Below are positions 8,447-16,703 of a DNA stretch of 64,000 bases, one piece after another. Both the position numbers and the translations under genes were made by a program. Source of the stretch: an uncultured Bacteroidales bacterium (GTDB lineage Bacteria > Bacteroidota > Bacteroidia > Bacteroidales > Bacteroidaceae). Every line of letters starts with the position of its first letter. The stretch's first letter is position 1. The notes below the pieces were generated by a model. That model did not search any database, was not told the DNA's origin, and saw only the letters and a program-made list of their open reading frames with translations. The DNA lies in assembly GCA_937898885.1 (NCBI GenBank), contig CALDKD010000014.1, positions 62,001 to 126,000 on the forward strand. The letters are read 5' to 3'.

Positions 8447-9109
8447 TCACTTCTCCTCCTCCGCCTCAGTCATTCCGAGAGGCACGTTTATCCACTCGCC
8501 CTTATCATTCTTGAACTCCGCACGGACGTATGTCTTGCTTGGCGTAGGCTTGTAGGCATTCATGATTATTTCAACCCCATCCATGAACTTACCGCTGCCG
8601 CTCTCCTTGGCGTGCTTGTACAGCGTCACTATCTTTGACGGCTTGAGGTTGCCCTTCTTGTCACGGGCCATAAGGCTGCGGCAGATGGTGACGGCCTTGG
8701 CGGCCGACGGATTGTCCTCGGCCAGGGAGTCAAGATACTCATTGACCATGGCGATGCCGTCCTCTGCCGTGTCATCGTAATTGTCGAGGGTGTTCGTGCC
8801 GAGGATGATGCGTCTGTTACCCTCCTTGTTGGTGAAGGTATGGCTCCACTGGCCGTTTTCCTTAGTCTTGAAAAGGTCGGACTTCATGGACTTGACAGTC
8901 TCAAACATCCTGTAAACCCCGCTCTTCGTCTCTGCCAGAGCCTCACTCTGCTTCTGGAGCAGCTTGAAAGAATCGTTCACGGCCTCACTCACAAGGTCCT
9001 TGTACGTGTCGATGGCCTCGCGCTTCCTGCGCTCCGCGTCAGCCTCCTGCTCCGCGATCCTGGCCTTGAGCTCTGTAAGCTCCTCACTTGTTAATGTTGA
9101 TAAATCCAT
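8447..9109 (-). CDS. DUF3164 family phage protein
   Basis: A 220-aa protein with a long N-terminal coiled coil (about residues 5-65), then SMKSDLFKTKENG and a C-terminal segment that begins near GEWINVPLG. This matches DUF3164, a family found in Mu-like phages next to the transposition genes. Its function is not established; the place in the early operon suggests a role in host takeover or replication. Confidence 0.7.
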   Translation of the reverse strand: MDLSTLTSEELTELKARIAEQEADAERRKREAIDTYKDLVSEAVNDSFKLLQKQSEALAETKSGVYRMFETVKSMKSDLFKTKENGQWSHTFTNKEGNRRIILGTNTLDNYDDTAEDGIAMVNEYLDSLAEDNPSAAKAVTICRSLMARDKKGNLKPSKIVTLYKHAKESGSGKFMDGVEIIMNAYKPTPSKTYVRAEFKNDKGEWINVPLGMTEAEEEK

Positions 9110-9132
9110 AATGTTGTATTTGAAAAAAATGG

Positions 9133-9906
9133 TTAAATGTATTTCCTTACCGTATGGATGAGGTCGGCACTGTAGCCCGCACCGCTGTTGTTAACGAACA
9201 GGACACCGTCCTCTATCCGCTTGCAAAGGCTGTTCAGGTCGTAGTTTTTGGTATAGACACCCACCTTGAAACGGTTGCCCGGCTTATTGACATCAACCAG
9301 GAGTATCTTCGGATTGGTGTACCAATGGTTATAATACAGACACCCTATCAGGTGTGGCGTGTTGTCGCAGTCGTACGTGTCGAGAACCTCCTTCAGACGG
9401 CCGAAATCGAACCAGCTCGGGAGGTGTGCACAGTAATTGCGGACAGGCTTGCCAGCCCTGCGCAATGCGGCCGCGCTGCGGAACATGCTGCGTAAGAAAT
9501 AGTTCGCGGAATCCGGCTTACCCGTCATCTCGGAGCCTATCCACTTGAGGGCCTTGATGTCCTTGAGCGTGACAGGGTTGACCGGATAGATGTCATCGTT
9601 GCTCCAGATGCATCCTGAAGGGGGATTATCAGAAGTACCGAAGCTGTCCATCACACGGCGCATTTTTCTCGCTATGTCCAGAGTGGGTTCCTTGGCGTGT
9701 TCCGGCAACCTTGTCAGGGGAATGTGACACTCCAACTTACCCTGTGCCAGCAGCCTGTTGACCACCGGCGACTCATCGCCGATGACGGCAATACGCAAAT
9801 CGCCCTTGAAGTTCTTAAGCCATCCGTTGACGGCCGTTTCCAGTTCACCTCCCTGGGCGGCGGCCGGGAGGTACGGAATGATAAGCAAAGTCTTTTTCTC
9901 TTTCAT
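9133..9906 (-). CDS. Glycosyltransferase-like (capsule-synthesis type) protein
   Basis: The 257-aa protein begins with a Rossmann-like strand (KKTLLIIPYLP) and contains WSNDDIYP (about 110-117), a DxD-like metal and sugar-nucleotide site placed as in Stealth/capsular glycosyltransferases. A conserved HLPSWFDF stretch (about 170-177) follows. The start at ATG 9906 is preferred over a TTG two codons upstream. A sugar-transfer function could modify host surface or phage DNA; either is speculation. It lies beside a HAD-like hydrolase, forming a two-gene cargo in the early operon. Confidence 0.5.
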   Translation of the reverse strand: MKEKKTLLIIPYLPAAAQGGELETAVNGWLKNFKGDLRIAVIGDESPVVNRLLAQGKLECHIPLTRLPEHAKEPTLDIARKMRRVMDSFGTSDNPPSGCIWSNDDIYPVNPVTLKDIKALKWIGSEMTGKPDSANYFLRSMFRSAAALRRAGKPVRNYCAHLPSWFDFGRLKEVLDTYDCDNTPHLIGCLYYNHWYTNPKILLVDVNKPGNRFKVGVYTKNYDLNSLCKRIEDGVLFVNNSGAGYSADLIHTVRKYI

Positions 9907-9919
9907 TTTCAATCGGTTT

Positions 9920-10264
9920 TTAACTCATTTCCTGTATTTTCCTGTAGATGGATCTCCACGAGGGGATTCCACCGATATTGTGGTCATCTATATAGACATC
10001 CGCATATACCTTGCGCGTGTCGTAGCCATAGGTGCTCAAGATGGTACGGTCGTGTTCGTTGATATAGTCATACGGAATACCCACACGGTCAAGCCACTCA
10101 ATCATCTCATCGCAGAACCTCCCGGCGCGGCAGCTCCAGATGATGATTGTATGTCCGTCATCGTGGATCCTGCGCATCATCTCCACGGCATCCTTCACCG
10201 GTTCCCCGATATTGGGATACCCGGCATCGTGCAGCGTCCCGTCAAAGTCAACAGCGATTATCAT
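9920..10264 (-). CDS. HAD-like hydrolase (BT_0820-like)
   Basis: A 114-aa minimal HAD phosphatase. Motif I is VDFDGT (residues 5-10), IIWSCRAG (about 46-53) supplies the motif II serine/threonine position, and VYIDDHNIGG (about 90-99) supplies the acidic motif. It overlaps the upstream gene by four bases. BT_0820-like proteins are small HAD phosphatases common in Bacteroides phages; the substrate is unknown. Confidence 0.75.
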   Translation of the reverse strand: MIIAVDFDGTLHDAGYPNIGEPVKDAVEMMRRIHDDGHTIIIWSCRAGRFCDEMIEWLDRVGIPYDYINEHDRTILSTYGYDTRKVYADVYIDDHNIGGIPSWRSIYRKIQEMS

Positions 10265-10944
10265 TTTCCCTTCCCTTTGAGTTCGATATACTCAGAATAT
10301 GCAATCCTGGTGTGCGGGTTGCTACAGATTATCTCTTGCCTTATGCCCTTTGTCCCGTACGATATGCACAGGAATCTTTTTGGCACCCGGTGCACGACCT
10401 GATAGAGCGTGTCTACCGACATAATGTGAACGTCGGCTTTTTCTCCCTCGACCCTTACTCCCAATGACACCCACGGGTCGCGCCACTCTATCACGCCTGT
10501 CGGCAGGGAGGCAAGGCTCTCTGTCAGAAGGCTCTGCAGGGGCATCAGGGTGTCCGGGATAAAAGGCTCACTCCGGAATTCGGTGACGGTGTCAATACGT
10601 GTCTCGGTTATGGTCTGCTGGATGCTCTCCAGACGGCGAATCCTTATGTTCAAAGACTCTATGACCTCCTTCTGTTTCGTTCTCACGCCCTCGCTGGCCT
10701 CCAGCGCGGACCTGTACTCATCGACCGTCAGCTCCAGCCGCCTGGTCTCGGCGGCATAAAGCCCGTCCCTTGTTCTGTAGGTCTCGATGTCGGACATCAG
10801 CTGCAGCTGGTTGCCCTCCAGACGACGCACCTCTCCGGTCCTTCTGACCAACGATGCCACGGCAAGTGCGGCCGTGACAGTAACCGCCGCCACATACACT
10901 ATGGCAGCAATCTTCAAATAGCCCTTAATTGTCTGTAAAACCAT
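10261..10944 (-). CDS. Membrane-anchored coiled-coil phage protein (DUF6549-like)
   Basis: A 227-aa protein with one N-terminal membrane segment (about residues 10-32), then a long coiled coil (about 35-110) and a C-terminal globular part. The architecture fits Bacteroidota phage proteins annotated DUF6549. An anchored coiled coil could serve as a spanin-like or superinfection-exclusion protein, but I have no motif for this. Confidence 0.6.
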   Translation of the reverse strand: MVLQTIKGYLKIAAIVYVAAVTVTAALAVASLVRRTGEVRRLEGNQLQLMSDIETYRTRDGLYAAETRRLELTVDEYRSALEASEGVRTKQKEVIESLNIRIRRLESIQQTITETRIDTVTEFRSEPFIPDTLMPLQSLLTESLASLPTGVIEWRDPWVSLGVRVEGEKADVHIMSVDTLYQVVHRVPKRFLCISYGTKGIRQEIICSNPHTRIAYSEYIELKGKGK

Positions 10945-10967
10945 ATCTAATCAGTATTTGTTAGTCG

Positions 10968-11426
10968 TTAACAGGAGGGTTTCTGTCCCTGCGACATAAG
11001 CACCGCAAGGGCTGCGGCCTCCGCTCCGTCAATATCCTTCTGCTTGTTGACAAAGGCATAGTAACAGTTGCGCAGCCTCTCAACCGGGATTCTGTTGAAG
11101 TCGTCATATCCGGTACTGCGGCAGGCAATGCCCTTGATGATGTCGGCATTGCTGTCGTGGCCTATTTTCTTCAGATAACCGCCTATCGCGGCCATCACCT
11201 GCTTGCGGAGGCGGTCCTTCGATGTGGCCTTGCCACTGTCAAGCCGCCCGGCAAGCCGATTGCAGACATCAATCAGGTCATGAGTGTCGATGTCCGCGCT
11301 GCTGTCCACCCCGAAGGAAGCCACGACTGCGGTCTTCTCCTCCTGAGTCATACCGCATGCGCTGCACAGGGTATGGAACTTCCTGAGGACCTTGGAGTGC
11401 AAATCATTCATTGGATCACGTGCCAT
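10968..11426 (-). CDS. GemA/gp16-like phage protein
   Basis: A 152-aa helical protein with CGMTQEEKTAVVASFG in the first third and DLIDVCNRLAGRL at about 48-60, the layout of the Mu GemA/gp16 family (DUF1018). In Mu, GemA affects host gene expression and DNA supercoiling during early lysogenic decisions. It lies seven bases downstream of the second ATPase. Confidence 0.7.
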   Translation of the reverse strand: MARDPMNDLHSKVLRKFHTLCSACGMTQEEKTAVVASFGVDSSADIDTHDLIDVCNRLAGRLDSGKATSKDRLRKQVMAAIGGYLKKIGHDSNADIIKGIACRSTGYDDFNRIPVERLRNCYYAFVNKQKDIDGAEAAALAVLMSQGQKPSC

Positions 11427-11432
11427 AATAGT

Positions 11433-12071
11433 CTATATTTTGTCGGGCCAGTACCGCGCTGCGCCCTGTTCCCATATCGTGAAATCTTCACCGCCTTCAC
11501 CGGCCTCCGCATCCTCGAAGCGTGATGTTACGAATGCCCTGTAACCCTCCACGTGGATCTTGACATCGCTCAAGCACCGGATATGCTCGGCCACAGCCGG
11601 GTGTGCCTTCCTGTTCTTCTCGTGCGCGATGAAAATGAACAGCTTCTGAGGGAAGGCCTTGACAAGCTCCGCATAGTCACTCTTGTGAAATCCCTGTATT
11701 GCCGTGATGGAGTCAATGAGAACTATCTGCGGGCTCTTTGGCTTGGATAACTTCTCCTTCAGGTCTTCCAGCTGTATCATATTGCCGAAGACAATGCCCC
11801 TCCCGGCCTCCGACATACCAACTCGATCCCACGCGATCTGCATTGAACGGCTCAAGCCCTGCTCGAGGGAGTCGTACATCGTACGTCTGAACTGGGAGAG
11901 GTATTTGCACAGCATAAGCGCAAATGTGGTCTTGCCGCTGCCGCTGGTACCGAAGATGGTCCAAGTCCCCTTGAGCTCCGGACGGCCGAAGCTGGCAAGC
12001 CAGCTCCCCTCGAAGTCGGCCACGTCAAACGTAGCCTTCGAAACGTCACAGTTACTCAGCAGCCTCTTCAT
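11433..12071 (-). CDS. P-loop ATPase (RecA/AAA_25-like), phage early
   Basis: This 212-aa ATPase has Walker A GTSGSGKTT (residues 41-49) and Walker B in QIVLIDSI (about 107-114). It belongs to the RecA-like fold often found next to MuB-type genes in Bacteroidota Mu-like phages. It is two bases downstream of B, suggesting participation in transposition or replication. The start at 12071 is an ATG. Confidence 0.7.
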   Translation of the reverse strand: MKRLLSNCDVSKATFDVADFEGSWLASFGRPELKGTWTIFGTSGSGKTTFALMLCKYLSQFRRTMYDSLEQGLSRSMQIAWDRVGMSEAGRGIVFGNMIQLEDLKEKLSKPKSPQIVLIDSITAIQGFHKSDYAELVKAFPQKLFIFIAHEKNRKAHPAVAEHIRCLSDVKIHVEGYRAFVTSRFEDAEAGEGGEDFTIWEQGAARYWPDKI

Positions 12072-12073
12072 CG

Positions 12074-12925
12074 TTATGCCTCCCTGCGTCTGTTCTCTGC
12101 GTGTACCAGACGGCGCACACGGCGCAGGTCATAGTCACAGTTGTCAATAATCTTGTCTATGGCTTCGTCATCGGTCACACCGTTGGCACGGCAAACGGCC
12201 TCCACATCGTCACCGTTCACCTGGTCAATAGGGATGAACTTACGGCCTATGCGGCTGTAAATCTCCTTGTACCCCTTGCGGTTGGCGGCCACGCCCTTGT
12301 TGATGCGCTTCTCCAGATAGTTCGTTGCACACAGTATTATCCCGCAATCATCCTCGAGGTGGTTGTACAGGCTGATGAAGAAATACAGCACCTGGTCTGA
12401 AAGTTTGTCAGCCTCATCGAGGATGATAATCGGGTTCTCGCGTTTCTTTATGGTCGATATGATGTCACTCATCATCTCGCTTACCGTATAGCCCGCGCTG
12501 GCGATTGAGAGTTGCGCAAGCATCTCGGCCATGAAGTTCTTGCGGTTCCAGTACTCGCTGCACACAAGGTGGTACACGTTCCGGTTGCCCTTGGCAAACA
12601 CCTTGATGCTCTCACTCTTTCCGCAACCGGCCTCACCGGTGACGGCCATAACAAGAGCGCGGTCCTTCGCGTCAGTGAGAATGTCTGTCATCCTCTGGAA
12701 CCCCCGTGTCCTTACCACATTCCACTTGCGGCGGTCATGACCGATCTGAGCGGCCACGTTGCGCCACATCTCATCGCTGATGAGCTCCCACTGTCCGTTG
12801 AGCATCTGTGAGATTGTCGCACTGCTCACGCCGCTGATGGAGCGTGAGGCGGCGTTCTGCGACCCCTTCAGGGTACAGAACTCCCTTAGCGAGGTGGCGA
12901 TTGCCTGTTTTTCTGCCTGTTTCAT
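12074..12925 (-). CDS. Transposition protein B (MuB-like AAA+ ATPase)
   Basis: The 283-aa protein has an N-terminal helix-turn-helix (about residues 20-45) and an AAA+ core with Walker A TGEAGCGKSE (96-105) and Walker B IIILDEAD (166-173). This is the MuB/TniB-like layout. It binds target DNA non-specifically in an ATP-dependent way and delivers targets to the transposase. It follows transposase A directly, as in Mu. Confidence 0.85.
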   Translation of the reverse strand: MKQAEKQAIATSLREFCTLKGSQNAASRSISGVSSATISQMLNGQWELISDEMWRNVAAQIGHDRRKWNVVRTRGFQRMTDILTDAKDRALVMAVTGEAGCGKSESIKVFAKGNRNVYHLVCSEYWNRKNFMAEMLAQLSIASAGYTVSEMMSDIISTIKKRENPIIILDEADKLSDQVLYFFISLYNHLEDDCGIILCATNYLEKRINKGVAANRKGYKEIYSRIGRKFIPIDQVNGDDVEAVCRANGVTDDEAIDKIIDNCDYDLRRVRRLVHAENRRREA

Positions 12926-12946
12926 AAATAAGTATAAATTAAAGAA

Positions 12947-14989
12947 TTAGTAAAGGTCAAAAGTGTTCACCCTGCACTCTCCGGCCGGTGTGTTCTCCAC
13001 AACCACCGGGACTGGCTCCGGCTCGCGATCCTCGGAGTACTCGGCATCTACGGTCTCAAGGATCCTGCGTCTCTCACTTGCCCTCCGGCTCTTGTGCTGT
13101 CCCTTGCTGTCCGTGATAAGGGCCTTCGCAAGGTCATTGTGCGCGTCGGGGCTATCCAGCTGCTCAACACACCCGCCGCCAAGAATAGGAGTGGCGTGAG
13201 CCGTTATCTCACCGAACAGGGCCTGCGTGTGCTGCTTGAGGGCGTTGTTGTAGTCGGTCACCCGCTGCAGCTGCTCCGCGTCACCCTCCTTGCGGTCGGC
13301 AAGAGCCATCGGCTGCACATATTTTTCCTCAAGCAGGAAACGGTGTGTGCCGTCCTCGCTGACGGCCAGGACACGGCTCATATCGTCCGCGTCATAGCGC
13401 ACCTCCCAGCGCAGGTAAGCATACTCGCGGAAACGCACATCAAAGCAGTCATACTGACGCTTCCTGCCCTCCAGCCTCGGACGCAATCCGGAGCCCTCAA
13501 GCACGTTGGTGTATCCCGTTGTCTTGCCGAAGCGCAGAAGGAATGTCTCCTCAGGCAGGGGAAGCCTCCTCTCATCAGGAGTGGCCTCCCAGAATTTCCG
13601 GTACTCCTCCATCTTCCGCTGACGCTCCGCCGCTATCATGGCCTCAAGCTGACGGATAACGCCCTCCTCATCCGGGAAGTTGCGCTTTATGATATTGTGG
13701 AACTCGCTGCTCGGCTGGTGCTTCTTGTCGGCCGTTATGCCGTAGCCGCTCCAGTTGCCTTGAGTCTTGCAGTATGTCTCATTCAGATAGTCGAAATATC
13801 TCTCCACCGGCTTGCTCTTGGCGTTTTTTACCCTGGCCGGGGTGACCTTGTCAGCCACCGTGGCATAGAAGGGTGCCATCGCCTTTATGGCATAGTGGTC
13901 GCTCTGGATCTGACAGGTGCGGTAACGCTGGCCGAACAGCTCGCGTGTGTAGTTGGCCGCGTTACGGAGAGCCTCCGTAATGAGCGCGGCATCCTCACGG
14001 TCGCCTATAGCATAGCCAATCGGAAAGTCACAGCACGGATCCACGACAACCTCAAGAACTTTCCTGTTCGTGTAGGTGACAACGCCCTTGGCATTGCGCT
14101 TCTGAAAATACAGCTCGGCATCCCAGCCGTCAAGCGACCACATGAGCATCGCGGCCGTCGGCTTGGAGCGGCTGACCTGCATAGCCCTGTTGTTGGAGAA
14201 TGATGTGTTGCCGTAACGGACCGCATCTATCACAAGACCGTTCTCCTTGCGGTACTTGGCCACAGTACCGGCCGTGATTTTCTCCCAGCCCATTCTCTCG
14301 GCCGCCTCATTATAGTACCGGGTCACGAACTCATTGTCAAAGCCGTTCGGTATGGCGCACAGTGCGCTGATGACGGCCCTCTTCTCATCAGAGTCAACCT
14401 TGGCGGCGTTGCTGTTCTTGTGCTTGCCGCTGATGAGTGCCTGGTATCCGTCCTTGATATATAGATTGTACTTGTCCTGAAGACGACGCGGGTTGAGCGG
14501 GAGACTGTTCGGATAGGTGTCCGCCATACGCTCCAGAGCGGCGGCCGCTGACTTCCAGAACTCACCCTTCGGACAGCGTCCGTGACTTGTCTTCCTTCTC
14601 TCACTGTTGGAACCCTCCAGCCAGGACCTGAACCCGTTGAGGATGGCCGCGTTATTGGAATACTCCTCCACCTTCTCCGATGTCAGGTGCGTCCCGTCCT
14701 CAAAGGTGAAGCCATCATAAAAATTGATGGCGTTGCCGTCAGGCTCAAGAGCCTCGATGAACGGCTTGGCGGCCGCCTGTGCGTTCAGATCCGGATAACG
14801 CCTGTACACCTCACAGCGGTACTTGTACGGAAGGGAGTCGGCATAGTACAGGGCCGAGGTGTTACGGCAGCCGCGCTGGGCACGTTCAGCCTGACCTCTA
14901 TATGCAAGTTGCTGGAGTGACTTTAACGACAAAATGCCGTCAAGCTCCTGAGCTGTCACGCAGACCCTGTTGTTTATTATCTCTGCCAT
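12947..14989 (-). CDS. Mu-type DDE transposase A
   Basis: This 680-aa protein has N-terminal DNA-binding helices (LSLKSLQQLAYRGQ near residue 20) and a DDE integrase core. The triad appears to be Asp in SLDGWD (about 286), Asp in IQSDHYA (about 363) and Glu in KPVERYFDY (about 397). A beta-barrel and charged tail follow. It performs replicative transposition of the prophage, joining its ends to target DNA. The start ATG is 15 bases from a tRNA-like element. Confidence 0.9.
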   Translation of the reverse strand: MAEIINNRVCVTAQELDGILSLKSLQQLAYRGQAERAQRGCRNTSALYYADSLPYKYRCEVYRRYPDLNAQAAAKPFIEALEPDGNAINFYDGFTFEDGTHLTSEKVEEYSNNAAILNGFRSWLEGSNSERRKTSHGRCPKGEFWKSAAAALERMADTYPNSLPLNPRRLQDKYNLYIKDGYQALISGKHKNSNAAKVDSDEKRAVISALCAIPNGFDNEFVTRYYNEAAERMGWEKITAGTVAKYRKENGLVIDAVRYGNTSFSNNRAMQVSRSKPTAAMLMWSLDGWDAELYFQKRNAKGVVTYTNRKVLEVVVDPCCDFPIGYAIGDREDAALITEALRNAANYTRELFGQRYRTCQIQSDHYAIKAMAPFYATVADKVTPARVKNAKSKPVERYFDYLNETYCKTQGNWSGYGITADKKHQPSSEFHNIIKRNFPDEEGVIRQLEAMIAAERQRKMEEYRKFWEATPDERRLPLPEETFLLRFGKTTGYTNVLEGSGLRPRLEGRKRQYDCFDVRFREYAYLRWEVRYDADDMSRVLAVSEDGTHRFLLEEKYVQPMALADRKEGDAEQLQRVTDYNNALKQHTQALFGEITAHATPILGGGCVEQLDSPDAHNDLAKALITDSKGQHKSRRASERRRILETVDAEYSEDREPEPVPVVVENTPAGECRVNTFDLY

Positions 14990-15003
14990 CTTGTTACTGC
15001 TTT

Positions 15004-15074
15004 GTTCCCGGAGAGGATTCGAACCTCTATCTCCCTCCTGGTGCGGGCGGATTGACCATTTCTCCCACCGGGAT
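15004..15074 (-). tRNA. tRNA-like element upstream of transposase A
   Basis: On the minus strand 15074-15004 folds as a cloverleaf: a 6/7-bp acceptor stem (ATCCCGG with CCGGGAA), a D arm GGA...TCC with GG in the loop, and a perfect T arm AGAGG-TTCGAAT-CCTCT. The anticodon arm is weak (three central pairs), and its 7-base loop CACCAGG lacks the universal U33; read in register the anticodon would be CCA. The T arm is convincing, so it may be a degenerate phage tRNA or a mimic used as an RNA structure in the early transcript. Folding and tRNA-scan scoring were not possible. Confidence 0.4.
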
Positions 15075-15098
15075 AACCACTATCTTTGTCCTGTAAGT

Positions 15099-15353
15099 CT
15101 AATCCTCATCATTAAAGAAAACCCAGCCTTTCTTCTCGGCCTCGTTGGCCAGCCGGGCCGCACCCCAAAGAAATATCAGACCGGCAAAATTCACCCAAGT
15201 AATTGCACCGTCAGGACCCTCACTGCAGGCGGCCATAATGCCGATGGTGAAACACAGGCCGACGGCCCCCTTGACAACCAGGTCTCTTACTTTCTCCCTC
15301 CTTGTGGGAGCTTTCCTTTTTGTAACTGTAAGTTGTGCTTGTTCCATTTTCAT
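15099..15353 (-). CDS. Small membrane protein, phage early region
   Basis: An 84-aa protein with a basic N-terminus and two hydrophobic segments (about residues 27-43 and 53-67). It lies between the Cro/Ner-like gene and the transposase in the leftward early operon. Two in-frame ATGs (15353, 15347) are possible. No family recognised. Confidence 0.55.
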   Translation of the reverse strand: MKMEQAQLTVTKRKAPTRREKVRDLVVKGAVGLCFTIGIMAACSEGPDGAITWVNFAGLIFLWGAARLANEAEKKGWVFFNDED

Positions 15354-15364
15354 AACTGTATGAT

Positions 15365-15538
15365 TTAGCTGTTGTATTCGGCCTCCCTGCCCCCGCGCTC
15401 TATGGCAGCCTTGCGGATTTGCTCGCAGAGCTTGGAGTTATACCTGTAATGCAGAGCGTTGTGAACGGCAATCCTCGAGACCCCGAACATCTTCGCCAAG
15501 GCGTTCATTTCCCCTTTTTTCGTCAAAATCAGTTTCAT
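15365..15538 (-). CDS. Small HTH protein (Ner/Cro-like)
   Basis: A 57-aa protein with a helix-turn-helix (NALAKMFGVSRIAVHNALHY, about residues 12-31). It is the first gene of the leftward early operon and faces the repressor gene, the place of Ner in Mu, which limits early and repressor transcription. I chose the ATG at 15538 over a TTG at 15568. Confidence 0.6.
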   Translation of the reverse strand: MKLILTKKGEMNALAKMFGVSRIAVHNALHYRYNSKLCEQIRKAAIERGGREAEYNS

Positions 15539-15590
15539 ATATCTAAAAATGTCTACCTTTGTCTTCAATGTTACTTATGTAATGGTGCTG

Positions 15591-15622
15591 CAAATATAAT
15601 GAACAAATTTCATTACACGCAA
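15591..15622 (-). promoter_or_regulatory. Leftward early promoter
   Basis: On the minus strand the -7 box is TATATTTG (15598-15591). A CTTG -33 element lies 21 bases upstream, which is the Bacteroidota sigma-ABfr spacing. An operator (15598-15614) fills the spacer, so repressor binding would block the promoter. Confidence 0.6.
15598..15614. promoter_or_regulatory. Operator 1, 17-bp palindrome
   Basis: AATGAA-CAAAT-TTCATT lies within the spacer of the leftward promoter. It shares its half-sites with the palindrome at 15629, with centres 31 bases (about three helical turns) apart, consistent with cooperative repressor binding. Confidence 0.6.
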
Positions 15623-15628
15623 GCTTTT

Positions 15629-15645
15629 AATGAAAAATATTCATT
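15629..15645. promoter_or_regulatory. Operator 2, 17-bp palindrome
   Basis: AATGAA-AAATA-TTCATT is five bases upstream of the repressor start codon. Its position suggests autoregulation of the repressor. Confidence 0.55.
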
Positions 15646-15650
15646 GATAA

Positions 15651-16283
15651 ATGAGTTCTGTCAAGGAAAGGCTTAAAGCCTTCATAGAAGAAAAAGGTAT
15701 TTCTGTGCGTTCTTTTGAATCACAGTGCGGCCTGTCGTATGGCTATGTCGGCAATATGAGGCAGTCGATACAGCCTGATAAAATAAAGAGAATTGCTCAT
15801 TGCTTCCCAGATTTAAACACTGGATGGCTACTTACTGGAGAAGGGAGTATGCTCAAGGATGAAGATGCGCCCTATATTGAGCAGATGGTGAGTCAAGGGT
15901 TGCCCCTTATTCCGATTGAGGCCTTTGCCGGTTATGGATCACCGGCATTTGATGATATGAGGGTGGAGGACTACTACCAGGTTGCAGAGTTCAAGCAGGC
16001 TGATTTCCTAATCCGGGTGAAAGGGAATTCCATGTACCCGAAATATAGTTCCGGCGACATCGTCGCTTGCAAGATTGTAAAGGAAACCCTGTTTTTCCAG
16101 TGGAACAAGATATATGCCATTTACACCAGAAGTCAGGGCGTGATGGTGAAGCGTGTCAAGAAGTCAACGCTTGAAGGATACATTCTTCTGGTCTCGGACA
16201 ATGAGAAATACGAACCCTTTGACGTTCCTCTCAATGACATTGAGGCAATCGCTCTTGTCATCGGTACAATTCGTGTAGAATAA
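15651..16283 (+). CDS. Prophage repressor, HTH plus S24 peptidase domain
   Basis: A 210-aa LexA/cI-like repressor. An N-terminal helix-turn-helix (about residues 5-55) precedes an S24 domain with the nucleophile in GNSMYP (Ser about 127) and the general base Lys about 167 (VMVKRVKK). It would keep the early promoter off and self-cleave during the SOS response. It is divergent from the leftward early operon and overlaps the next gene by one base. Confidence 0.85.
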   Translation: MSSVKERLKAFIEEKGISVRSFESQCGLSYGYVGNMRQSIQPDKIKRIAHCFPDLNTGWLLTGEGSMLKDEDAPYIEQMVSQGLPLIPIEAFAGYGSPAFDDMRVEDYYQVAEFKQADFLIRVKGNSMYPKYSSGDIVACKIVKETLFFQWNKIYAIYTRSQGVMVKRVKKSTLEGYILLVSDNEKYEPFDVPLNDIEAIALVIGTIRVE

Positions 16284-16603
16284 TGGAACCTTTGAACCTG
16301 ACAAAAAGGGAGCGCGTTGTATTGCGCTGCGTAAAAAGAGGTGAACACGGAGAGATTTCAGATCCTCCATATAGCCGTGAAATTATGGAGGCGGTTATAA
16401 GGATGCTTGAGACCAAAGGACTCGTGAAACCAATCATCACAAAGTCGGGAGTTGGTGGTCACCTGACTCCACAGGGACACCTTCTGTTTGCGGATAACCC
16501 GAAGTTAAGGAACAAACTCTCTCCGGAAATAATAAGGTGGGCTATTGGGCTGTTCGTTACATCAATAGCCGCTGTCGCATCAGTGATTGCGTGTCTCAAA
16601 TAA
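16283..16603 (+). CDS. Small membrane protein downstream of repressor
   Basis: A 106-aa protein. Residues 1-75 look like a winged-helix region (KRERVVLRCVKRGE, MLETKGLVKP) and 85-104 form one C-terminal membrane helix. The TAATG overlap with the repressor stop suggests co-translation. It may be a superinfection-exclusion or lysogeny protein; unproven. Confidence 0.55.
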   Translation: MEPLNLTKRERVVLRCVKRGEHGEISDPPYSREIMEAVIRMLETKGLVKPIITKSGVGGHLTPQGHLLFADNPKLRNKLSPEIIRWAIGLFVTSIAAVASVIACLK

Positions 16604-16703
16604 CCCCAGTTAGCTGGAGCACCGACATCGTAATAGAAAAGATGGCCAGTACCCATGGCACCCACCAGAATCTATCGGCTATCTTTTTGTAGTTGTTGTC
16701 CAT
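16596..16703 (-). CDS. Very small membrane protein (35 aa)
   Basis: A 35-aa frame with one hydrophobic helix (WVPWVLAIFSITMSVLQL, about residues 15-32). It converges with the 106-aa gene and overlaps it by eight bases. It could be a real lysogenic conversion peptide or chance. Confidence 0.3.
   Translation of the reverse strand: MDNNYKKIADRFWWVPWVLAIFSITMSVLQLTGVI

Noticed and set aside
8184..8450. 88-aa minus-strand frame
   Set aside because: It has no motif, and the alternative frame over the same bases encodes a clear zinc finger.
13094..14203. 369-aa plus-strand frame opposite the transposase gene
   Set aside because: It lies wholly antisense to a gene with clear DDE motifs; GC-rich third positions create such shadow frames.
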